DNA from: Poriferisulfidus sp965221375
Lineage (GTDB): Bacteria > Pseudomonadota > Gammaproteobacteria > Poriferisulfidales > Poriferisulfidaceae
Reading direction: 5' to 3'
Assembly: GCA_965221375.1 (NCBI GenBank)
Contig: OZ244883.1
Coordinates: 186,001 to 250,000, forward strand
Length of the DNA stretch: 64,000 bases
Shown: one piece after another, positions 33,779-41,949 of the stretch
Position numbering within the stretch: the stretch's first letter is position 1
Layout of the letters: each line of letters starts with the position of its first letter
The notes under the pieces: model-generated
Database searches by the model: none
What the model saw: the letters and a program-made list of their open reading frames with translations, nothing else
Told to the model about the DNA's origin: nothing
Made by a program: the position numbers and the translations under genes

Positions 33779-34147
33779 TTACTCCGGTTTTACTAGAATA
33801 ACAAAACTCGCAGGATACTCTCGATGCATGTCGGTAATCGCGTCTGTTATTCCAAAATCCAGGAAGAGGGCGCTCGCCACTATTTTCCCTGACATAGAAC
33901 TTGGAACAGATGCAGTGGCCGTTCTGCCATCCTCGGTTTGGCAATTGAGATCAAGATCATCATCGCTTCGCCTGATCAATGGTGTGCCTGGAACGGGGAC
34001 TTCGGTCGACATCCTTTTGTTGGTTGCCAGACAGGTCCCGCTGCTTCCATCACTAAATGATAACGATACTGGAATATGGGAATCATTCGTGAGTGAAGCA
34101 CATCCAGAAAGAATGAGAACGCCAAAGGCAGGGAGAAGATATTTCAT
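33779..34147 (-). CDS. Small lipoprotein, unknown function
   Basis: A 122-aa protein with a lipoprotein signal peptide: MKYLLPAFGVLILSGC, where LSGC is the lipobox and C16 the lipidated residue. The mature part is beta-rich (PVSLSFSDGSSGTCLATN) with two cysteines that could form a disulfide, and a hydrophobic stretch GKIVASALFLDFGITDAI near the end. No family is recognised. It lies antisense between an xthA-like fragment and the intact xthA gene, which suggests that it arrived with an inserted segment. Confidence 0.7.
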   Translation of the reverse strand: MKYLLPAFGVLILSGCASLTNDSHIPVSLSFSDGSSGTCLATNKRMSTEVPVPGTPLIRRSDDDLDLNCQTEDGRTATASVPSSMSGKIVASALFLDFGITDAITDMHREYPASFVILVKPE

Positions 34148-34261
34148 GGGGCCCTCCAGAACTTCTTGTTGCCAGTATACGCCAGTATTTCATTTTCCAA
34201 AAATCCAGTTGCGAAAACTATAATTCCATTGAGAGATGTAAATTTGGAGTAAGGCGTTTCG

Positions 34262-35026
34262 ATGAAGATCGCGACTTGGAATGTGAATTCCCTGCGTGTG
34301 CGTCTGCCGCACGTGCTGGAGTGGCTGGCGGCTAATCCGGTCGACGCCCTGTGCTTGCAGGAGACCAAAGTGGTGGATGAGCAGTTCCCGTTGGCGGAGT
34401 TCGAAGCGGTGGGTTACCAGGCGGCGTTTGCCGGACAGAAAACCTACAACGGAGTGGCGGTGTTGTCACGCCAGACCCCGCAATCGATTGTGACCGACAT
34501 TCCCAACCTGGAGGATCCGGCGCGGCGGATTTTGGGGACCACGCTGGGCGACTGGCGCATTCTCAACCTTTATGTGGTCAACGGCAAAATCGCCGGGGAT
34601 CCCAAATACGACCACAAGCTGCACTGGCTGTCAAAAGTCTCGGAATTTGTGGCGGAAGATGCGCGGCAGCATGAACACTATGTGATCGTCGGCGATTTCA
34701 ATATCGCGCCCTCCGATGAAGATGCGCACGATCCGGATTATTGGCGCGAACGCATTTTATGCACACCCCCGGAACGGGACGCGCTGCAGGCATTGCAAGC
34801 CCATGGCTTTGAAGACTGTTTTCGGCGCTTTGAGCAGGAACCCGCCTCCTACAGTTGGTGGGACTATCGGCAGGGAAGTTTTCGTCGCAACCTGGGGTTG
34901 CGCATCGATCTGATTTTGGCGAACCCCACGGCGGCGGCGCGCTGCAGCGCCTGTGTAATCGACAAGACGCCCCGCGCATGGGAGCGCCCCTCCGATCATG
35001 CGCCGGTTATTGCCGAGTTTGTGTAA
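34262..35026 (+). CDS. xthA: Exodeoxyribonuclease III
   Basis: AP endonuclease and 3'-5' exonuclease of base excision repair. It is 254 aa. MKIATWNVNSLRVRLPHV begins the EEP-fold; the metal glutamate is in LCLQETKV, the catalytic aspartate and asparagine in IVGDFNIAPSDED, and the terminal SDHAPVIAEF carries the catalytic histidine. The ATG is chosen because it gives the full first beta strand. It converges with a lipoprotein gene 13 bases downstream. Confidence 0.96.
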   Translation: MKIATWNVNSLRVRLPHVLEWLAANPVDALCLQETKVVDEQFPLAEFEAVGYQAAFAGQKTYNGVAVLSRQTPQSIVTDIPNLEDPARRILGTTLGDWRILNLYVVNGKIAGDPKYDHKLHWLSKVSEFVAEDARQHEHYVIVGDFNIAPSDEDAHDPDYWRERILCTPPERDALQALQAHGFEDCFRRFEQEPASYSWWDYRQGSFRRNLGLRIDLILANPTAAARCSACVIDKTPRAWERPSDHAPVIAEFV

Positions 35027-35039
35027 GCGGCTTGAGAAT

Positions 35040-35777
35040 CTATTCCAGGGTCGAGCAGCCGTCGCGAGTGCAGCGGAACACGATGTGACGGATGCCGGTC
35101 AGGCAGTCGACTTCATACAAATCTTCGCCCTGGCCGGACTTCAATAACGTCATCTTGCTTTGCTTGAGGCAACCGGCTCCGGTGAGGGCATCGGTGGCCA
35201 TGCTTTGGAATTGCCCGCGTCGGTATTGGGAGGTCATGTCGATCGAGTCGAGTTCGCCGTCGGCAGCGGTGGCAGCGGCGGGGGTGTCCGGCAGTTCAGG
35301 CTCGTCGTAGGATTCGAAATCGACCAGCCCTTCATTTAAAGCGCGTTTGTGTTTGCGCAGGAATTCATTGAGCTTGTAGACCTGCTCGACCGTGGTGTCC
35401 TCGCAAGCGTCAACATCGGCGCAAAAAGCCTCGACCTTGATTTTGGCCACGCCTCCGGCGAGCGGCACCTGGGTGACGCGGTACTGGAATTCGGCGCGGT
35501 GCTGGTCAGGTTCGTCGTTGAAGGCAGTTAAGGTGGTGTCGTTTTTCGGCACCACGTCGAAGCGGGCGTTTTCAGCCAGCCATCCGTGGGTCTGGTGCCA
35601 CAGATAATCACATTCTTTGCCCTGATTGCAGGTGACAAAATCCCGGGCACCGGCCTCGATCTGGTTGTCGCCGATATCATCGCCGATGCCGAAATCAATT
35701 GCGGACAAGTCAAGGTCGTCAAAACTACAGCCGGTCAAGGCGACACAACAGGCAAGGGGAAGGATGAAACGAGGCAT
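35040..35777 (-). CDS. Lipoprotein, unknown function
   Basis: A 245-aa protein with a lipobox: MPRFILPLACCVALTGCSFDD, cleavage before C17. The mature protein is acidic and contains several cysteines (CNQGKEC, FCADVDACED, CTRDGC) suggesting disulfides in the periplasm. The middle part (KFNEFLRKHKR-like helix, then a Pro/Ala linker at about 160) separates two regions. No family is recognised. It is transcribed toward xthA. Confidence 0.7.
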   Translation of the reverse strand: MPRFILPLACCVALTGCSFDDLDLSAIDFGIGDDIGDNQIEAGARDFVTCNQGKECDYLWHQTHGWLAENARFDVVPKNDTTLTAFNDEPDQHRAEFQYRVTQVPLAGGVAKIKVEAFCADVDACEDTTVEQVYKLNEFLRKHKRALNEGLVDFESYDEPELPDTPAAATAADGELDSIDMTSQYRRGQFQSMATDALTGAGCLKQSKMTLLKSGQGEDLYEVDCLTGIRHIVFRCTRDGCSTLE

Positions 35778-36218
35778 CGTGAAGGTTACGCAGCAGGAAT
35801 ACCCAAATTATAAAAGGTTTGTATTCCGGGTGCGTTACGACGAGCCGGAAAGGTAGCAAGATCCCCGCCTTGAGGCGCCGATGTGGGGGATCAAAATATG
35901 GTTACGCCAGGCCGTCTCTAGTTATGGATTGCAGTTTCATGGAAGAAGCGGCTCCGGGAGTCGAATGCGCATAGTGGAGGAGAGACACGCGCCGCCCGAA
36001 GCCGCAGGAACAAAAAACTCTTGAGACTCTAATCTCTAGTAAGGAGGCAGAAAACAAAGACATAAAAAATTTCTTGTCGGCGATGTTTCAAGCGAGGCGA
36101 AACGATTCCACCGAATGTCCGCGCCAGTATATCACAATAAGAATGATAATGCGATTTATTCTTATTTATATAGTTTGAGTTAAAGAATTCGCGCGCCGGG
36201 GAGGTAGGAATTTCGGGT
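35778..36218. other. 441-base intergenic region with a stem-loop
   Basis: No open frame of substance on either strand. It contains a stem-loop with 7-bp arms GATCCCC/GGGGATC at 35860-35892, a run of six T on the minus strand (36006-36017 area) and the Fur-like inverted repeat with an extended -10 listed separately. A small RNA read on the minus strand from about 36119 is possible but not proven. Confidence 0.4.
36126..36166 (-). promoter_or_regulatory. Possible Fur-box-like repeat with extended -10 promoter
   Basis: An inverted repeat AATAAGAAT-N13-ATTCTTATT (36136-36144 and 36158-36166) contains ATTATCATT on the minus strand, like half of a Fur box. Immediately downstream on that strand is TGATATACT (36134-36126), an extended -10 promoter element. 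The nearest minus-strand gene is the 245-aa lipoprotein, about 340 bases away, so the promoter may instead drive a non-coding RNA. Confidence 0.35.
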
Positions 36219-37967
36219 CTATTTAAAAAGGGGACGGCGCTTTTGCGGTGCGCCGTTTTGCCGGGCGTCCACCAGCCACCTGCATTGGTAGGGTTTCAGA
36301 CGCAACGGCAGATGACTGCGGCGCACGCGCCATTGGTCCGTACTGAGCAGATCCTGCAGTGTGCGCGGGCATGACAAAGGCTGCAAATCCAGGTTCAATT
36401 GCTGTTCGGCCGGCGTCATGTTGCACAGCACAAAAATTTTCTGTTGCGGCGCCTCTCGCGTCAGGGCCAGAAAGCCGGAACCCAATTCCGTCACCGGCGT
36501 CATTTTTGCATCCGGAGCAAAGGCCGGTTGTGCGCGACGGATACGGATCAGTTCCAGCAGTGCTTTAAACACTTGGGCGCGCGGATGGGCTGGGTCATCC
36601 AACTCCCGCTCCAGCGTCTCACAGTCCAGCTGGCCCCGGTTGACCGAACGCGCCCGGCCGGTGGCGCTGGCCAGCACCTCATCATTGGGAGAACCGAGCA
36701 AGGCGTGAATGTAAAACGCCGGCACGCCAGGCAAGGCCAGCAAGATCGCGTGCGCACAGCGCATACGTTCTAGCTGCAGTCCGTCTTCCCCGAGTCGGGT
36801 GCCGCGCAGGGCATCAAACAAAGTGATGTTGACTTCGTAAGGATGCTCACGCCCGGCCGCGTCCGTGCGCATGCTGATGCGCCCGCCAAAGCGCCGCATG
36901 CTACTCAGCAACTGGGTCATTTCCTCGGTGGTGACAATGCGTTCCACTGGGCGCACGCCGATGCCGTCATGCGAGGCGATAAAGTTCAAAAAAGTGCATC
37001 CGGCCGGGATTTCCGGCCATGCACGCAGCCAGCGGTTCAAATACACCGAGCTGCCGCGGTGCAAAGCCTGCAGCAGCAGAGAGGGCAACGCGAACTGATA
37101 CACCAGATCCGCCTCGTCGCCGCCCCCGAAGTAACTGAGGTTTTCATCCTGCGGGACATTGGTCTCCGTAATCAATCGGCAGTCGGGGGCATGCCGGTCC
37201 AAAATGGCGCGCAGCAACCGGACCATCCGATGAGTCTGGGGCAGGTGGATGCTTGACGTGCCCAGGGATTTCCACAGGTAGGCCACCGCATCGAGGCGCA
37301 ACAGGCGCGTGCCGCCGGCGATATATTGGGCGATGACATCAACAAGCTCCAGCAGGACTTCCGGGTTGGCGTAATTGAAATCTAGTTGATCTTCACCGAA
37401 GGTGGTCCAGACGCCGCGCCCTTGAGAATCGTCGGGCAAGGGGGTGAGTAGCGGCGTAGCGCGCGGGCGGACGACGGCCGAGGTGTCGGCATCCAGTGGA
37501 ACCAGGTGAAACCAGGCTTGCGCCGCGGCGTCTCCGGCGAACATTCTTTGCGCGAGCGGATGTTGGCGTGAGCAGTGATTCAAGACCAGGTCCGTCATCA
37601 GATCGAAGTGCCCGGCGATGTGCTCGACATCCGCCCAGGTGCCCAGGTCGGGACGTACTTCCCGATAAGCCGACACGGCAAAACCGTCGTCGGAGGTATA
37701 GGGGAAATAAGGCAACAGGTGCACGGCGCTGAACACGTCGCGCAGGCGCCGGTCCAGAAAACCGGCCAAGGTCCGCAAAGGCGGCTCGCCGGACTGCGTC
37801 AAGGTGTCGGCGTACGTAATCAGCAGGGTGTCGCGCTCCGACCAGGGCCGGGGCAAGGGACGCACGCCATGGAGGCGCCGTTCGAAGCTCGCGGCAATCT
37901 GCTGCTCAAGTTCGGCGCTTGCAGCGTGCGGATACAGCACCTGCAGATGTTCGGCAATGCGGCTCAT
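36219..37967 (-). CDS. GH13 sucrose phosphorylase-type enzyme (subfamily 18-like)
   Basis: A 582-aa glycoside hydrolase family 13 protein of the sucrose/glucosylglycerate phosphorylase group, which reversibly transfers glucose to phosphate. Catalytic residues are the nucleophile in RLLRLDAVAYLWK, the acid/base in LITETNVPQ and the third carboxylate in FIASHDGIGVRP. LHLLPYFPYTSDDGFAV near residue 85 is typical of this subfamily. Its ATG overlaps the queG stop as ATGA, so it is transcribed with it, although no functional link is evident. Substrate (sucrose, sucrose phosphate or glucosylglycerate) cannot be read from the sequence. Confidence 0.88.
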   Translation of the reverse strand: MSRIAEHLQVLYPHAASAELEQQIAASFERRLHGVRPLPRPWSERDTLLITYADTLTQSGEPPLRTLAGFLDRRLRDVFSAVHLLPYFPYTSDDGFAVSAYREVRPDLGTWADVEHIAGHFDLMTDLVLNHCSRQHPLAQRMFAGDAAAQAWFHLVPLDADTSAVVRPRATPLLTPLPDDSQGRGVWTTFGEDQLDFNYANPEVLLELVDVIAQYIAGGTRLLRLDAVAYLWKSLGTSSIHLPQTHRMVRLLRAILDRHAPDCRLITETNVPQDENLSYFGGGDEADLVYQFALPSLLLQALHRGSSVYLNRWLRAWPEIPAGCTFLNFIASHDGIGVRPVERIVTTEEMTQLLSSMRRFGGRISMRTDAAGREHPYEVNITLFDALRGTRLGEDGLQLERMRCAHAILLALPGVPAFYIHALLGSPNDEVLASATGRARSVNRGQLDCETLERELDDPAHPRAQVFKALLELIRIRRAQPAFAPDAKMTPVTELGSGFLALTREAPQQKIFVLCNMTPAEQQLNLDLQPLSCPRTLQDLLSTDQWRVRRSHLPLRLKPYQCRWLVDARQNGAPQKRRPLFK

Positions 37968-39016
37968 GAATGTTGTTCTAAAGCCCAGGCGACATGTTCG
38001 CGAACCAGTTCACTCGGGTGCGTGGTACGGGCCTTCAAGGCACCCACGACCGCCGGTGACGTCGGCGCGTTGCCGAGCGCGACGGCGACATTGCGCAGCC
38101 ACTGCAAATGACCGATGCGGCGCATAGCGGAGCCTTCGGTGTGACGCAGAAATTCGTCTTCATCCCAGGCCAGCAAGTCCACCAGTTGTGGCGCACGCAG
38201 TCCGGCCCGCGCCTGAAAATCGTCAATGTGCGCCAATTGCGCATAACGGTTCCAGGGACAGACCAGTTGGCAGTCGTCGCAGCCGTAGATGCGATTGCCG
38301 ATGAGCGGACGCAAGGGCGTGGGAATCGCGCCCTTCAACTCAATGGTCAGATAGGAGATGCAGCGCCGGGCATCCAGCCGATAGGGTGCGACGATGGCCT
38401 GCGTCGGACAGACATCAATGCAGGCGTGGCAGGTGCCGCAATGGTTTTGATTCATCGGCGCATCCACCGGCAACGGCAGATCGGTGTAAATCTCGCCGAG
38501 AAAAAACCAGGAGCCGGCATCCTGGGCCAGCAGGTTGGTGTGTTTGCCGATCCAGCCCAAGCCGGCCCGCTCGGCCAGCGCTTTCTCCAGCACCGGTGCG
38601 CTGTCGGTGAAGACGCGATAACCGAAAGGCCCGACCGCATCTTCCATGCGCCGGGCGAGATGCTTGAGGCGACGGCGCAAAGTCTTGTGGTAATCGCGCC
38701 CCAGCGCGTAACGCGAAATATAGCCGCATGTCGGGTCGGCCAGCGCCGCCTCCGCCGCATCAATATCTTCCGGCAGATAATTCATCCGCGCCGAAATCAC
38801 TCGCACGGTCCCCGGCACCAACTCCGCCGGCCGCGCCCGCCGCATGCCGTGGCGGCGCATGTAGTCCATCTCGCCATGCCAGCCGCGCTGCAGCCACTGG
38901 TGCAGGTGCAGTTCATGCGCATCCAACTCGGTGTCGGCAATGCCCAGATGATCAAAGCCCAGTTCCCGGCCCCAGTCGCGAAGATCCTGGGCCAGACGCG
39001 GTAAAGAGACAGTCAT
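37964..39016 (-). CDS. queG: Epoxyqueuosine reductase
   Basis: Cobalamin- and Fe-S-dependent enzyme for the last step of queuosine synthesis in tRNA. From ATG 39016 it is 350 aa, the normal length. Two ferredoxin-type clusters are visible: CGTCHACIDVCP and CDDCQLVCPWN, the last with a split motif. The C-terminal part resembles HEAT-like repeats (GHLQWLRNVAVALGN). The frame stays open for 418 further codons upstream across the divergent gene, but this part has no family similarity and antisense overlap with the amidotransferase, so I reject it. It overlaps the GH13 gene by four bases. Confidence 0.95.
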   Translation of the reverse strand: MTVSLPRLAQDLRDWGRELGFDHLGIADTELDAHELHLHQWLQRGWHGEMDYMRRHGMRRARPAELVPGTVRVISARMNYLPEDIDAAEAALADPTCGYISRYALGRDYHKTLRRRLKHLARRMEDAVGPFGYRVFTDSAPVLEKALAERAGLGWIGKHTNLLAQDAGSWFFLGEIYTDLPLPVDAPMNQNHCGTCHACIDVCPTQAIVAPYRLDARRCISYLTIELKGAIPTPLRPLIGNRIYGCDDCQLVCPWNRYAQLAHIDDFQARAGLRAPQLVDLLAWDEDEFLRHTEGSAMRRIGHLQWLRNVAVALGNAPTSPAVVGALKARTTHPSELVREHVAWALEQHS

Positions 39017-39058
39017 GTACAGTACGAGACGTTTTCGGGCGCTCACTATACTGGCATC

Positions 39059-40831
39059 ATGTGCGGAATTGCAGGCGAGCGGCGGTTTCGGGGCACCGCA
39101 GACCCGCAGCGCATGGCGCGCATGCTGCGCCCACTGGCCCGTCGCGGGCCGGATCATCAGGGAGTCTGGCAACGTGGCCCCGTCATCCTGGGACATCGGC
39201 GCTTGGCCGTCATCGACCTGCACCCGCGGGCGCATCAACCCTTGTGCGACGCGCAAACCGGCTGCATGCTGGTGTTCAACGGCTGCATCTACAACCACCT
39301 GGAGCTGCGACGCGAACTGCGCGAGCAAGGCTGCGAATTTGCCACCGAGAGCGACAGCGAAGTCATTCTCAAGGCGTATGCCGTATGGGGCGCCGAAAGC
39401 GTTCGCCGCCTGGAAGGGATGTTCGCGTTTGCGATTTGGGATCCGCGCACCAAGCAGCTGTTTCTGGCGCGCGACCGGCTGGGGATCAAGCCGCTGTACT
39501 ACCACGCCACCGTCCAGGCGTTTCGCTTTGCGTCCAACACCCAGGCGTTGCTGGCCGCCGGCGGGGTGGGTGCGGACCTGGATCCGATTGCACTGCATCA
39601 TCACCTGAGTCTGCACGCCGTCGTGCCGGCCCCGCGCACTCTGCTGCAGGATGTTCGCAAACTCGCACCCGGCTCCCACCTCACGGTGGAGGCGGACGGC
39701 GCCTGCACGGAGCGGACTTATTGGCAACTGGATGCCCGCCCTCCGGAATCTCCCCGGGATGCACAAGAGTGGATCGAGGGGGTGCATACGCGCCTGAGCG
39801 AAGCGGTGCGCCAGCGCATCGAAATCGCCGATATTCCGGTGGGCGTGTTGCTCTCGGGAGGGCTGGATTCCAGTCTGCTGGTAGCCCTTCTTGCCGAAGC
39901 CGGACGTTCGCGGATTCGCACCTACAGCGTCGGTTTTGAGGATGCCGGTGGCGAGGCCGGCCACGAATTCGATTATTCCGATGCGGTCGCTCAGCATTAT
40001 GCGACCGACCACCACCAGTACTTCATTCCCAACAGTGAACTTCTGGAGCGCCTTGATGAGGCCATCGGCTGCATGAGCGAGCCGATGGTGGCGCAGGATG
40101 CGGTGGCGTTTTTTCTGCTGGCCGAGCAGGTCAAGAAAGATGTGTCCGTGGTATTGAGCGGACAGGGGGCGGATGAGGTATTCGCCGGCTATTCCTGGTA
40201 TCCGAAAATGCACACCGAGCGCGCCGACGGACTGGAGACCTTCTGTCGGCATTATCTGGACCGCACCCATGCACAGTTGTGTGGCGCCCTGGTCCAGGAC
40301 GGTGGGGAAGAAGATTGGACCCGGACCTTACTGCGCGAACGGTTGGCGCAAGCTGGTCCGGAGGCGGAATTTCTGAATGCGGTGCTGCGCATGGATGTCA
40401 CCATGCTGATTACCGACGATCCGGTCAAGCGGGTCGACAATATGACCATGGCGTGGGGACTGGAGGCGCGGGTGCCGTATCTGGATCATCGTCTGGTGGA
40501 GTACGTCGCCGGGGCGCCGCCCGAACTCAAGTTGCGTGACGGCGGAAAATTTTTGTTGCGGGAACTGGCGCGTTCGCGGCTGCCGGCAAAAGTGATTGAT
40601 CGTCCGAAGGGCTATTTCCCGGTGCCGGCGCTGAAGTTTGTGCAGGGACCCTTTCTGGAGTGGACGCGGGCGACGTTGGAGACGCCGGCCGCCCGACAGC
40701 GCGGGCTGTTTTCACGTACGCACATCGACACGCTGTTGGAAGACCCGTTGGCGCACCGCACCCGGCTCGACGGCAGTCTTCTGTGGCATGCGGCCGTACT
40801 GGAGCGCTGGCTGCAGCAGCATCTCGATTGA
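39059..40831 (+). CDS. Class II asparagine-synthase-type amidotransferase (likely N-acetylglutaminylglutamine amidotransferase)
   Basis: A 590-aa fusion of an N-terminal glutaminase domain with the catalytic Cys2 (MCGIAGE) and a C-terminal asparagine-synthase ATP-pyrophosphatase domain (PP-loop LLSGGLDSS at about 254). The segment VVLSGQGADEVFAGYSWYP suggests the N-acetylglutaminylglutamine amidotransferase branch, which forms the osmolyte NAGGN. The usual partner gene is not next to it, so a simple asparagine synthetase remains possible. It is divergent from queG with a 42-base gap. Twelve G follow its stop. Confidence 0.82.
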   Translation: MCGIAGERRFRGTADPQRMARMLRPLARRGPDHQGVWQRGPVILGHRRLAVIDLHPRAHQPLCDAQTGCMLVFNGCIYNHLELRRELREQGCEFATESDSEVILKAYAVWGAESVRRLEGMFAFAIWDPRTKQLFLARDRLGIKPLYYHATVQAFRFASNTQALLAAGGVGADLDPIALHHHLSLHAVVPAPRTLLQDVRKLAPGSHLTVEADGACTERTYWQLDARPPESPRDAQEWIEGVHTRLSEAVRQRIEIADIPVGVLLSGGLDSSLLVALLAEAGRSRIRTYSVGFEDAGGEAGHEFDYSDAVAQHYATDHHQYFIPNSELLERLDEAIGCMSEPMVAQDAVAFFLLAEQVKKDVSVVLSGQGADEVFAGYSWYPKMHTERADGLETFCRHYLDRTHAQLCGALVQDGGEEDWTRTLLRERLAQAGPEAEFLNAVLRMDVTMLITDDPVKRVDNMTMAWGLEARVPYLDHRLVEYVAGAPPELKLRDGGKFLLRELARSRLPAKVIDRPKGYFPVPALKFVQGPFLEWTRATLETPAARQRGLFSRTHIDTLLEDPLAHRTRLDGSLLWHAAVLERWLQQHLD

Positions 40832-40835
40832 TCAA

Positions 40836-40847
40836 GGGGGGGGGGGG
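40836..40847. repeat. 12-bp G homopolymer upstream of the iron transporter
   Basis: Twelve consecutive G lie four bases after the asparagine-synthase-type stop codon and 26 bases upstream of the -35 box of the fbpA-like gene. Tract length changes here could alter transcription of the transporter through promoter spacing or regulator binding. Alternatively it is part of the terminator region of the upstream gene. The count depends on assembly quality. Confidence 0.5.
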
Positions 40848-40873
40848 TGAAAACAGGGAAAGGGCGGATTTGA

Positions 40874-40913
40874 TTGACAACCGCAACTTAAATATAAATA
40901 ATAGTCATTATCA
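40874..40913 (+). promoter_or_regulatory. Promoter with overlapping Fur box before Fe(III) transporter
   Basis: A -35 TTGACA (40874-40879), 17-base spacer and -10 AATAAT (40897-40902). A 7-1-7 Fur box TAATAGTCATTATCA (40899-40913), 13 of 15 matching the TGATAATCATTATCA consensus, overlaps the -10. This predicts iron-repressed transcription of the fbpABC-like operon. Confidence 0.7.
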
Positions 40914-40931
40914 TTATTTTTCGGATTCTCC

Positions 40932-41942
40932 ATGAGAATTTTATTTGGCGGCGCCCTCGCCGTCGCGCTGGTCTTTGCCGCACCAATCGCATCCATGGCC
41001 GACGAGCCGGTCACTCTGACACTTTTTTCGGCCCGAAAAGCGCATCTGATCGAGCCGGTGCTGGAGTTGTACACACAACAGACCGGTGTTCAATTTAAAC
41101 TGCATACCAATAAGGCCGGCCCTCTTTTGGAGCGCCTCAGCGCGGCGGAGGGGCGTAGCGGCGCGGACATCCTGCTGACTGTCGATGCCGGCAACCTTTG
41201 GCAGGCTGCGGAGCGCGGACTGTTTGAACCCGTCGATTCCCCCCTTCTCGAACAGGCGATTCCCGAGGCCTTGCGCGACCCGCAAAACCGTTGGTTCGGA
41301 TTCTCCAAGCGGGCTCGCACCCTGATCTACAACCCGAACCGCGTTCGCGTGGAAGAGTTGTCGACGTACGAAGACTTGGCGATGCCCAAATGGCAGGGAC
41401 GGTTGTGCCTGCGGACATCCAAAAAAGTCTATAACCAGTCGCTGACGGCGGCGCTCATTGCCCAACACGGAGAAGCGGGCGCACAGGAGATTGTGGCCGG
41501 CTGGGTGAACAACTTGTCGGTGGAGCCGTTCTCCAACGACACCAAAGCAATTCTTGCGGTCGATCAGGGACTGTGCGATGTCACCATCGTCAACAGTTAC
41601 TACTATGGTCGGCAATTACGAATGGAGCGCGAATACAACCTGGATCTGTTCTGGCCCAACCAGGACGCCCAGGGGGTGCACATCAATGTGTCAGGTGCCG
41701 GCCTGCTCAAACAGGCTCCGAACCCCCGCGAAGCGCGCGCCTTTTTGGAGTGGCTGGCGCAGCCGCAGGCGCAGGAACTGTTTGCGCAGCTCAATTACGA
41801 ATACCCGGTTCTGGAGAATGTGCCGGTGGCGTCGAGCGTGCGTGATTGGGGCGAGTTTCGCGGCGACGATCTGAATCTTTCTGAAGTGGGCCGTCTGCAG
41901 GCGGCAGCAGTGCGCCTGATGGACCGGGCCGGTTGGCGCTAG
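40932..41942 (+). CDS. Fe(III) ABC transporter substrate-binding protein
   Basis: A 336-aa periplasmic protein with signal peptide (cleavage likely after ASMA, residue about 23). It belongs to the FbpA/FutA class of solute-binding proteins for ferric iron. The iron-binding tyrosines are in NSYYYGRQL (about residues 220-228), as in FbpA-type proteins. The sequence ends DRAGWR, also typical. It is the first gene of an operon with permease and ATPase, behind a Fur box. Confidence 0.92.
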   Translation: MRILFGGALAVALVFAAPIASMADEPVTLTLFSARKAHLIEPVLELYTQQTGVQFKLHTNKAGPLLERLSAAEGRSGADILLTVDAGNLWQAAERGLFEPVDSPLLEQAIPEALRDPQNRWFGFSKRARTLIYNPNRVRVEELSTYEDLAMPKWQGRLCLRTSKKVYNQSLTAALIAQHGEAGAQEIVAGWVNNLSVEPFSNDTKAILAVDQGLCDVTIVNSYYYGRQLRMEREYNLDLFWPNQDAQGVHINVSGAGLLKQAPNPREARAFLEWLAQPQAQELFAQLNYEYPVLENVPVASSVRDWGEFRGDDLNLSEVGRLQAAAVRLMDRAGWR

Positions 41943-41949
41943 GACCCAC

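Noticed and set aside
35940..36060. Riboswitch-like look (glycine or TPP type) in the gap between GH13 and the lipoprotein
   Set aside because: A few words such as GAGAGAC and TCTAGTAAGG recall known aptamers, but the conserved cores are missing and no plus-strand gene follows.
39017..40270. A 418-codon upstream extension of queG
   Set aside because: QueG homology starts at ATG 39016; the extension lies antisense to the amidotransferase gene.
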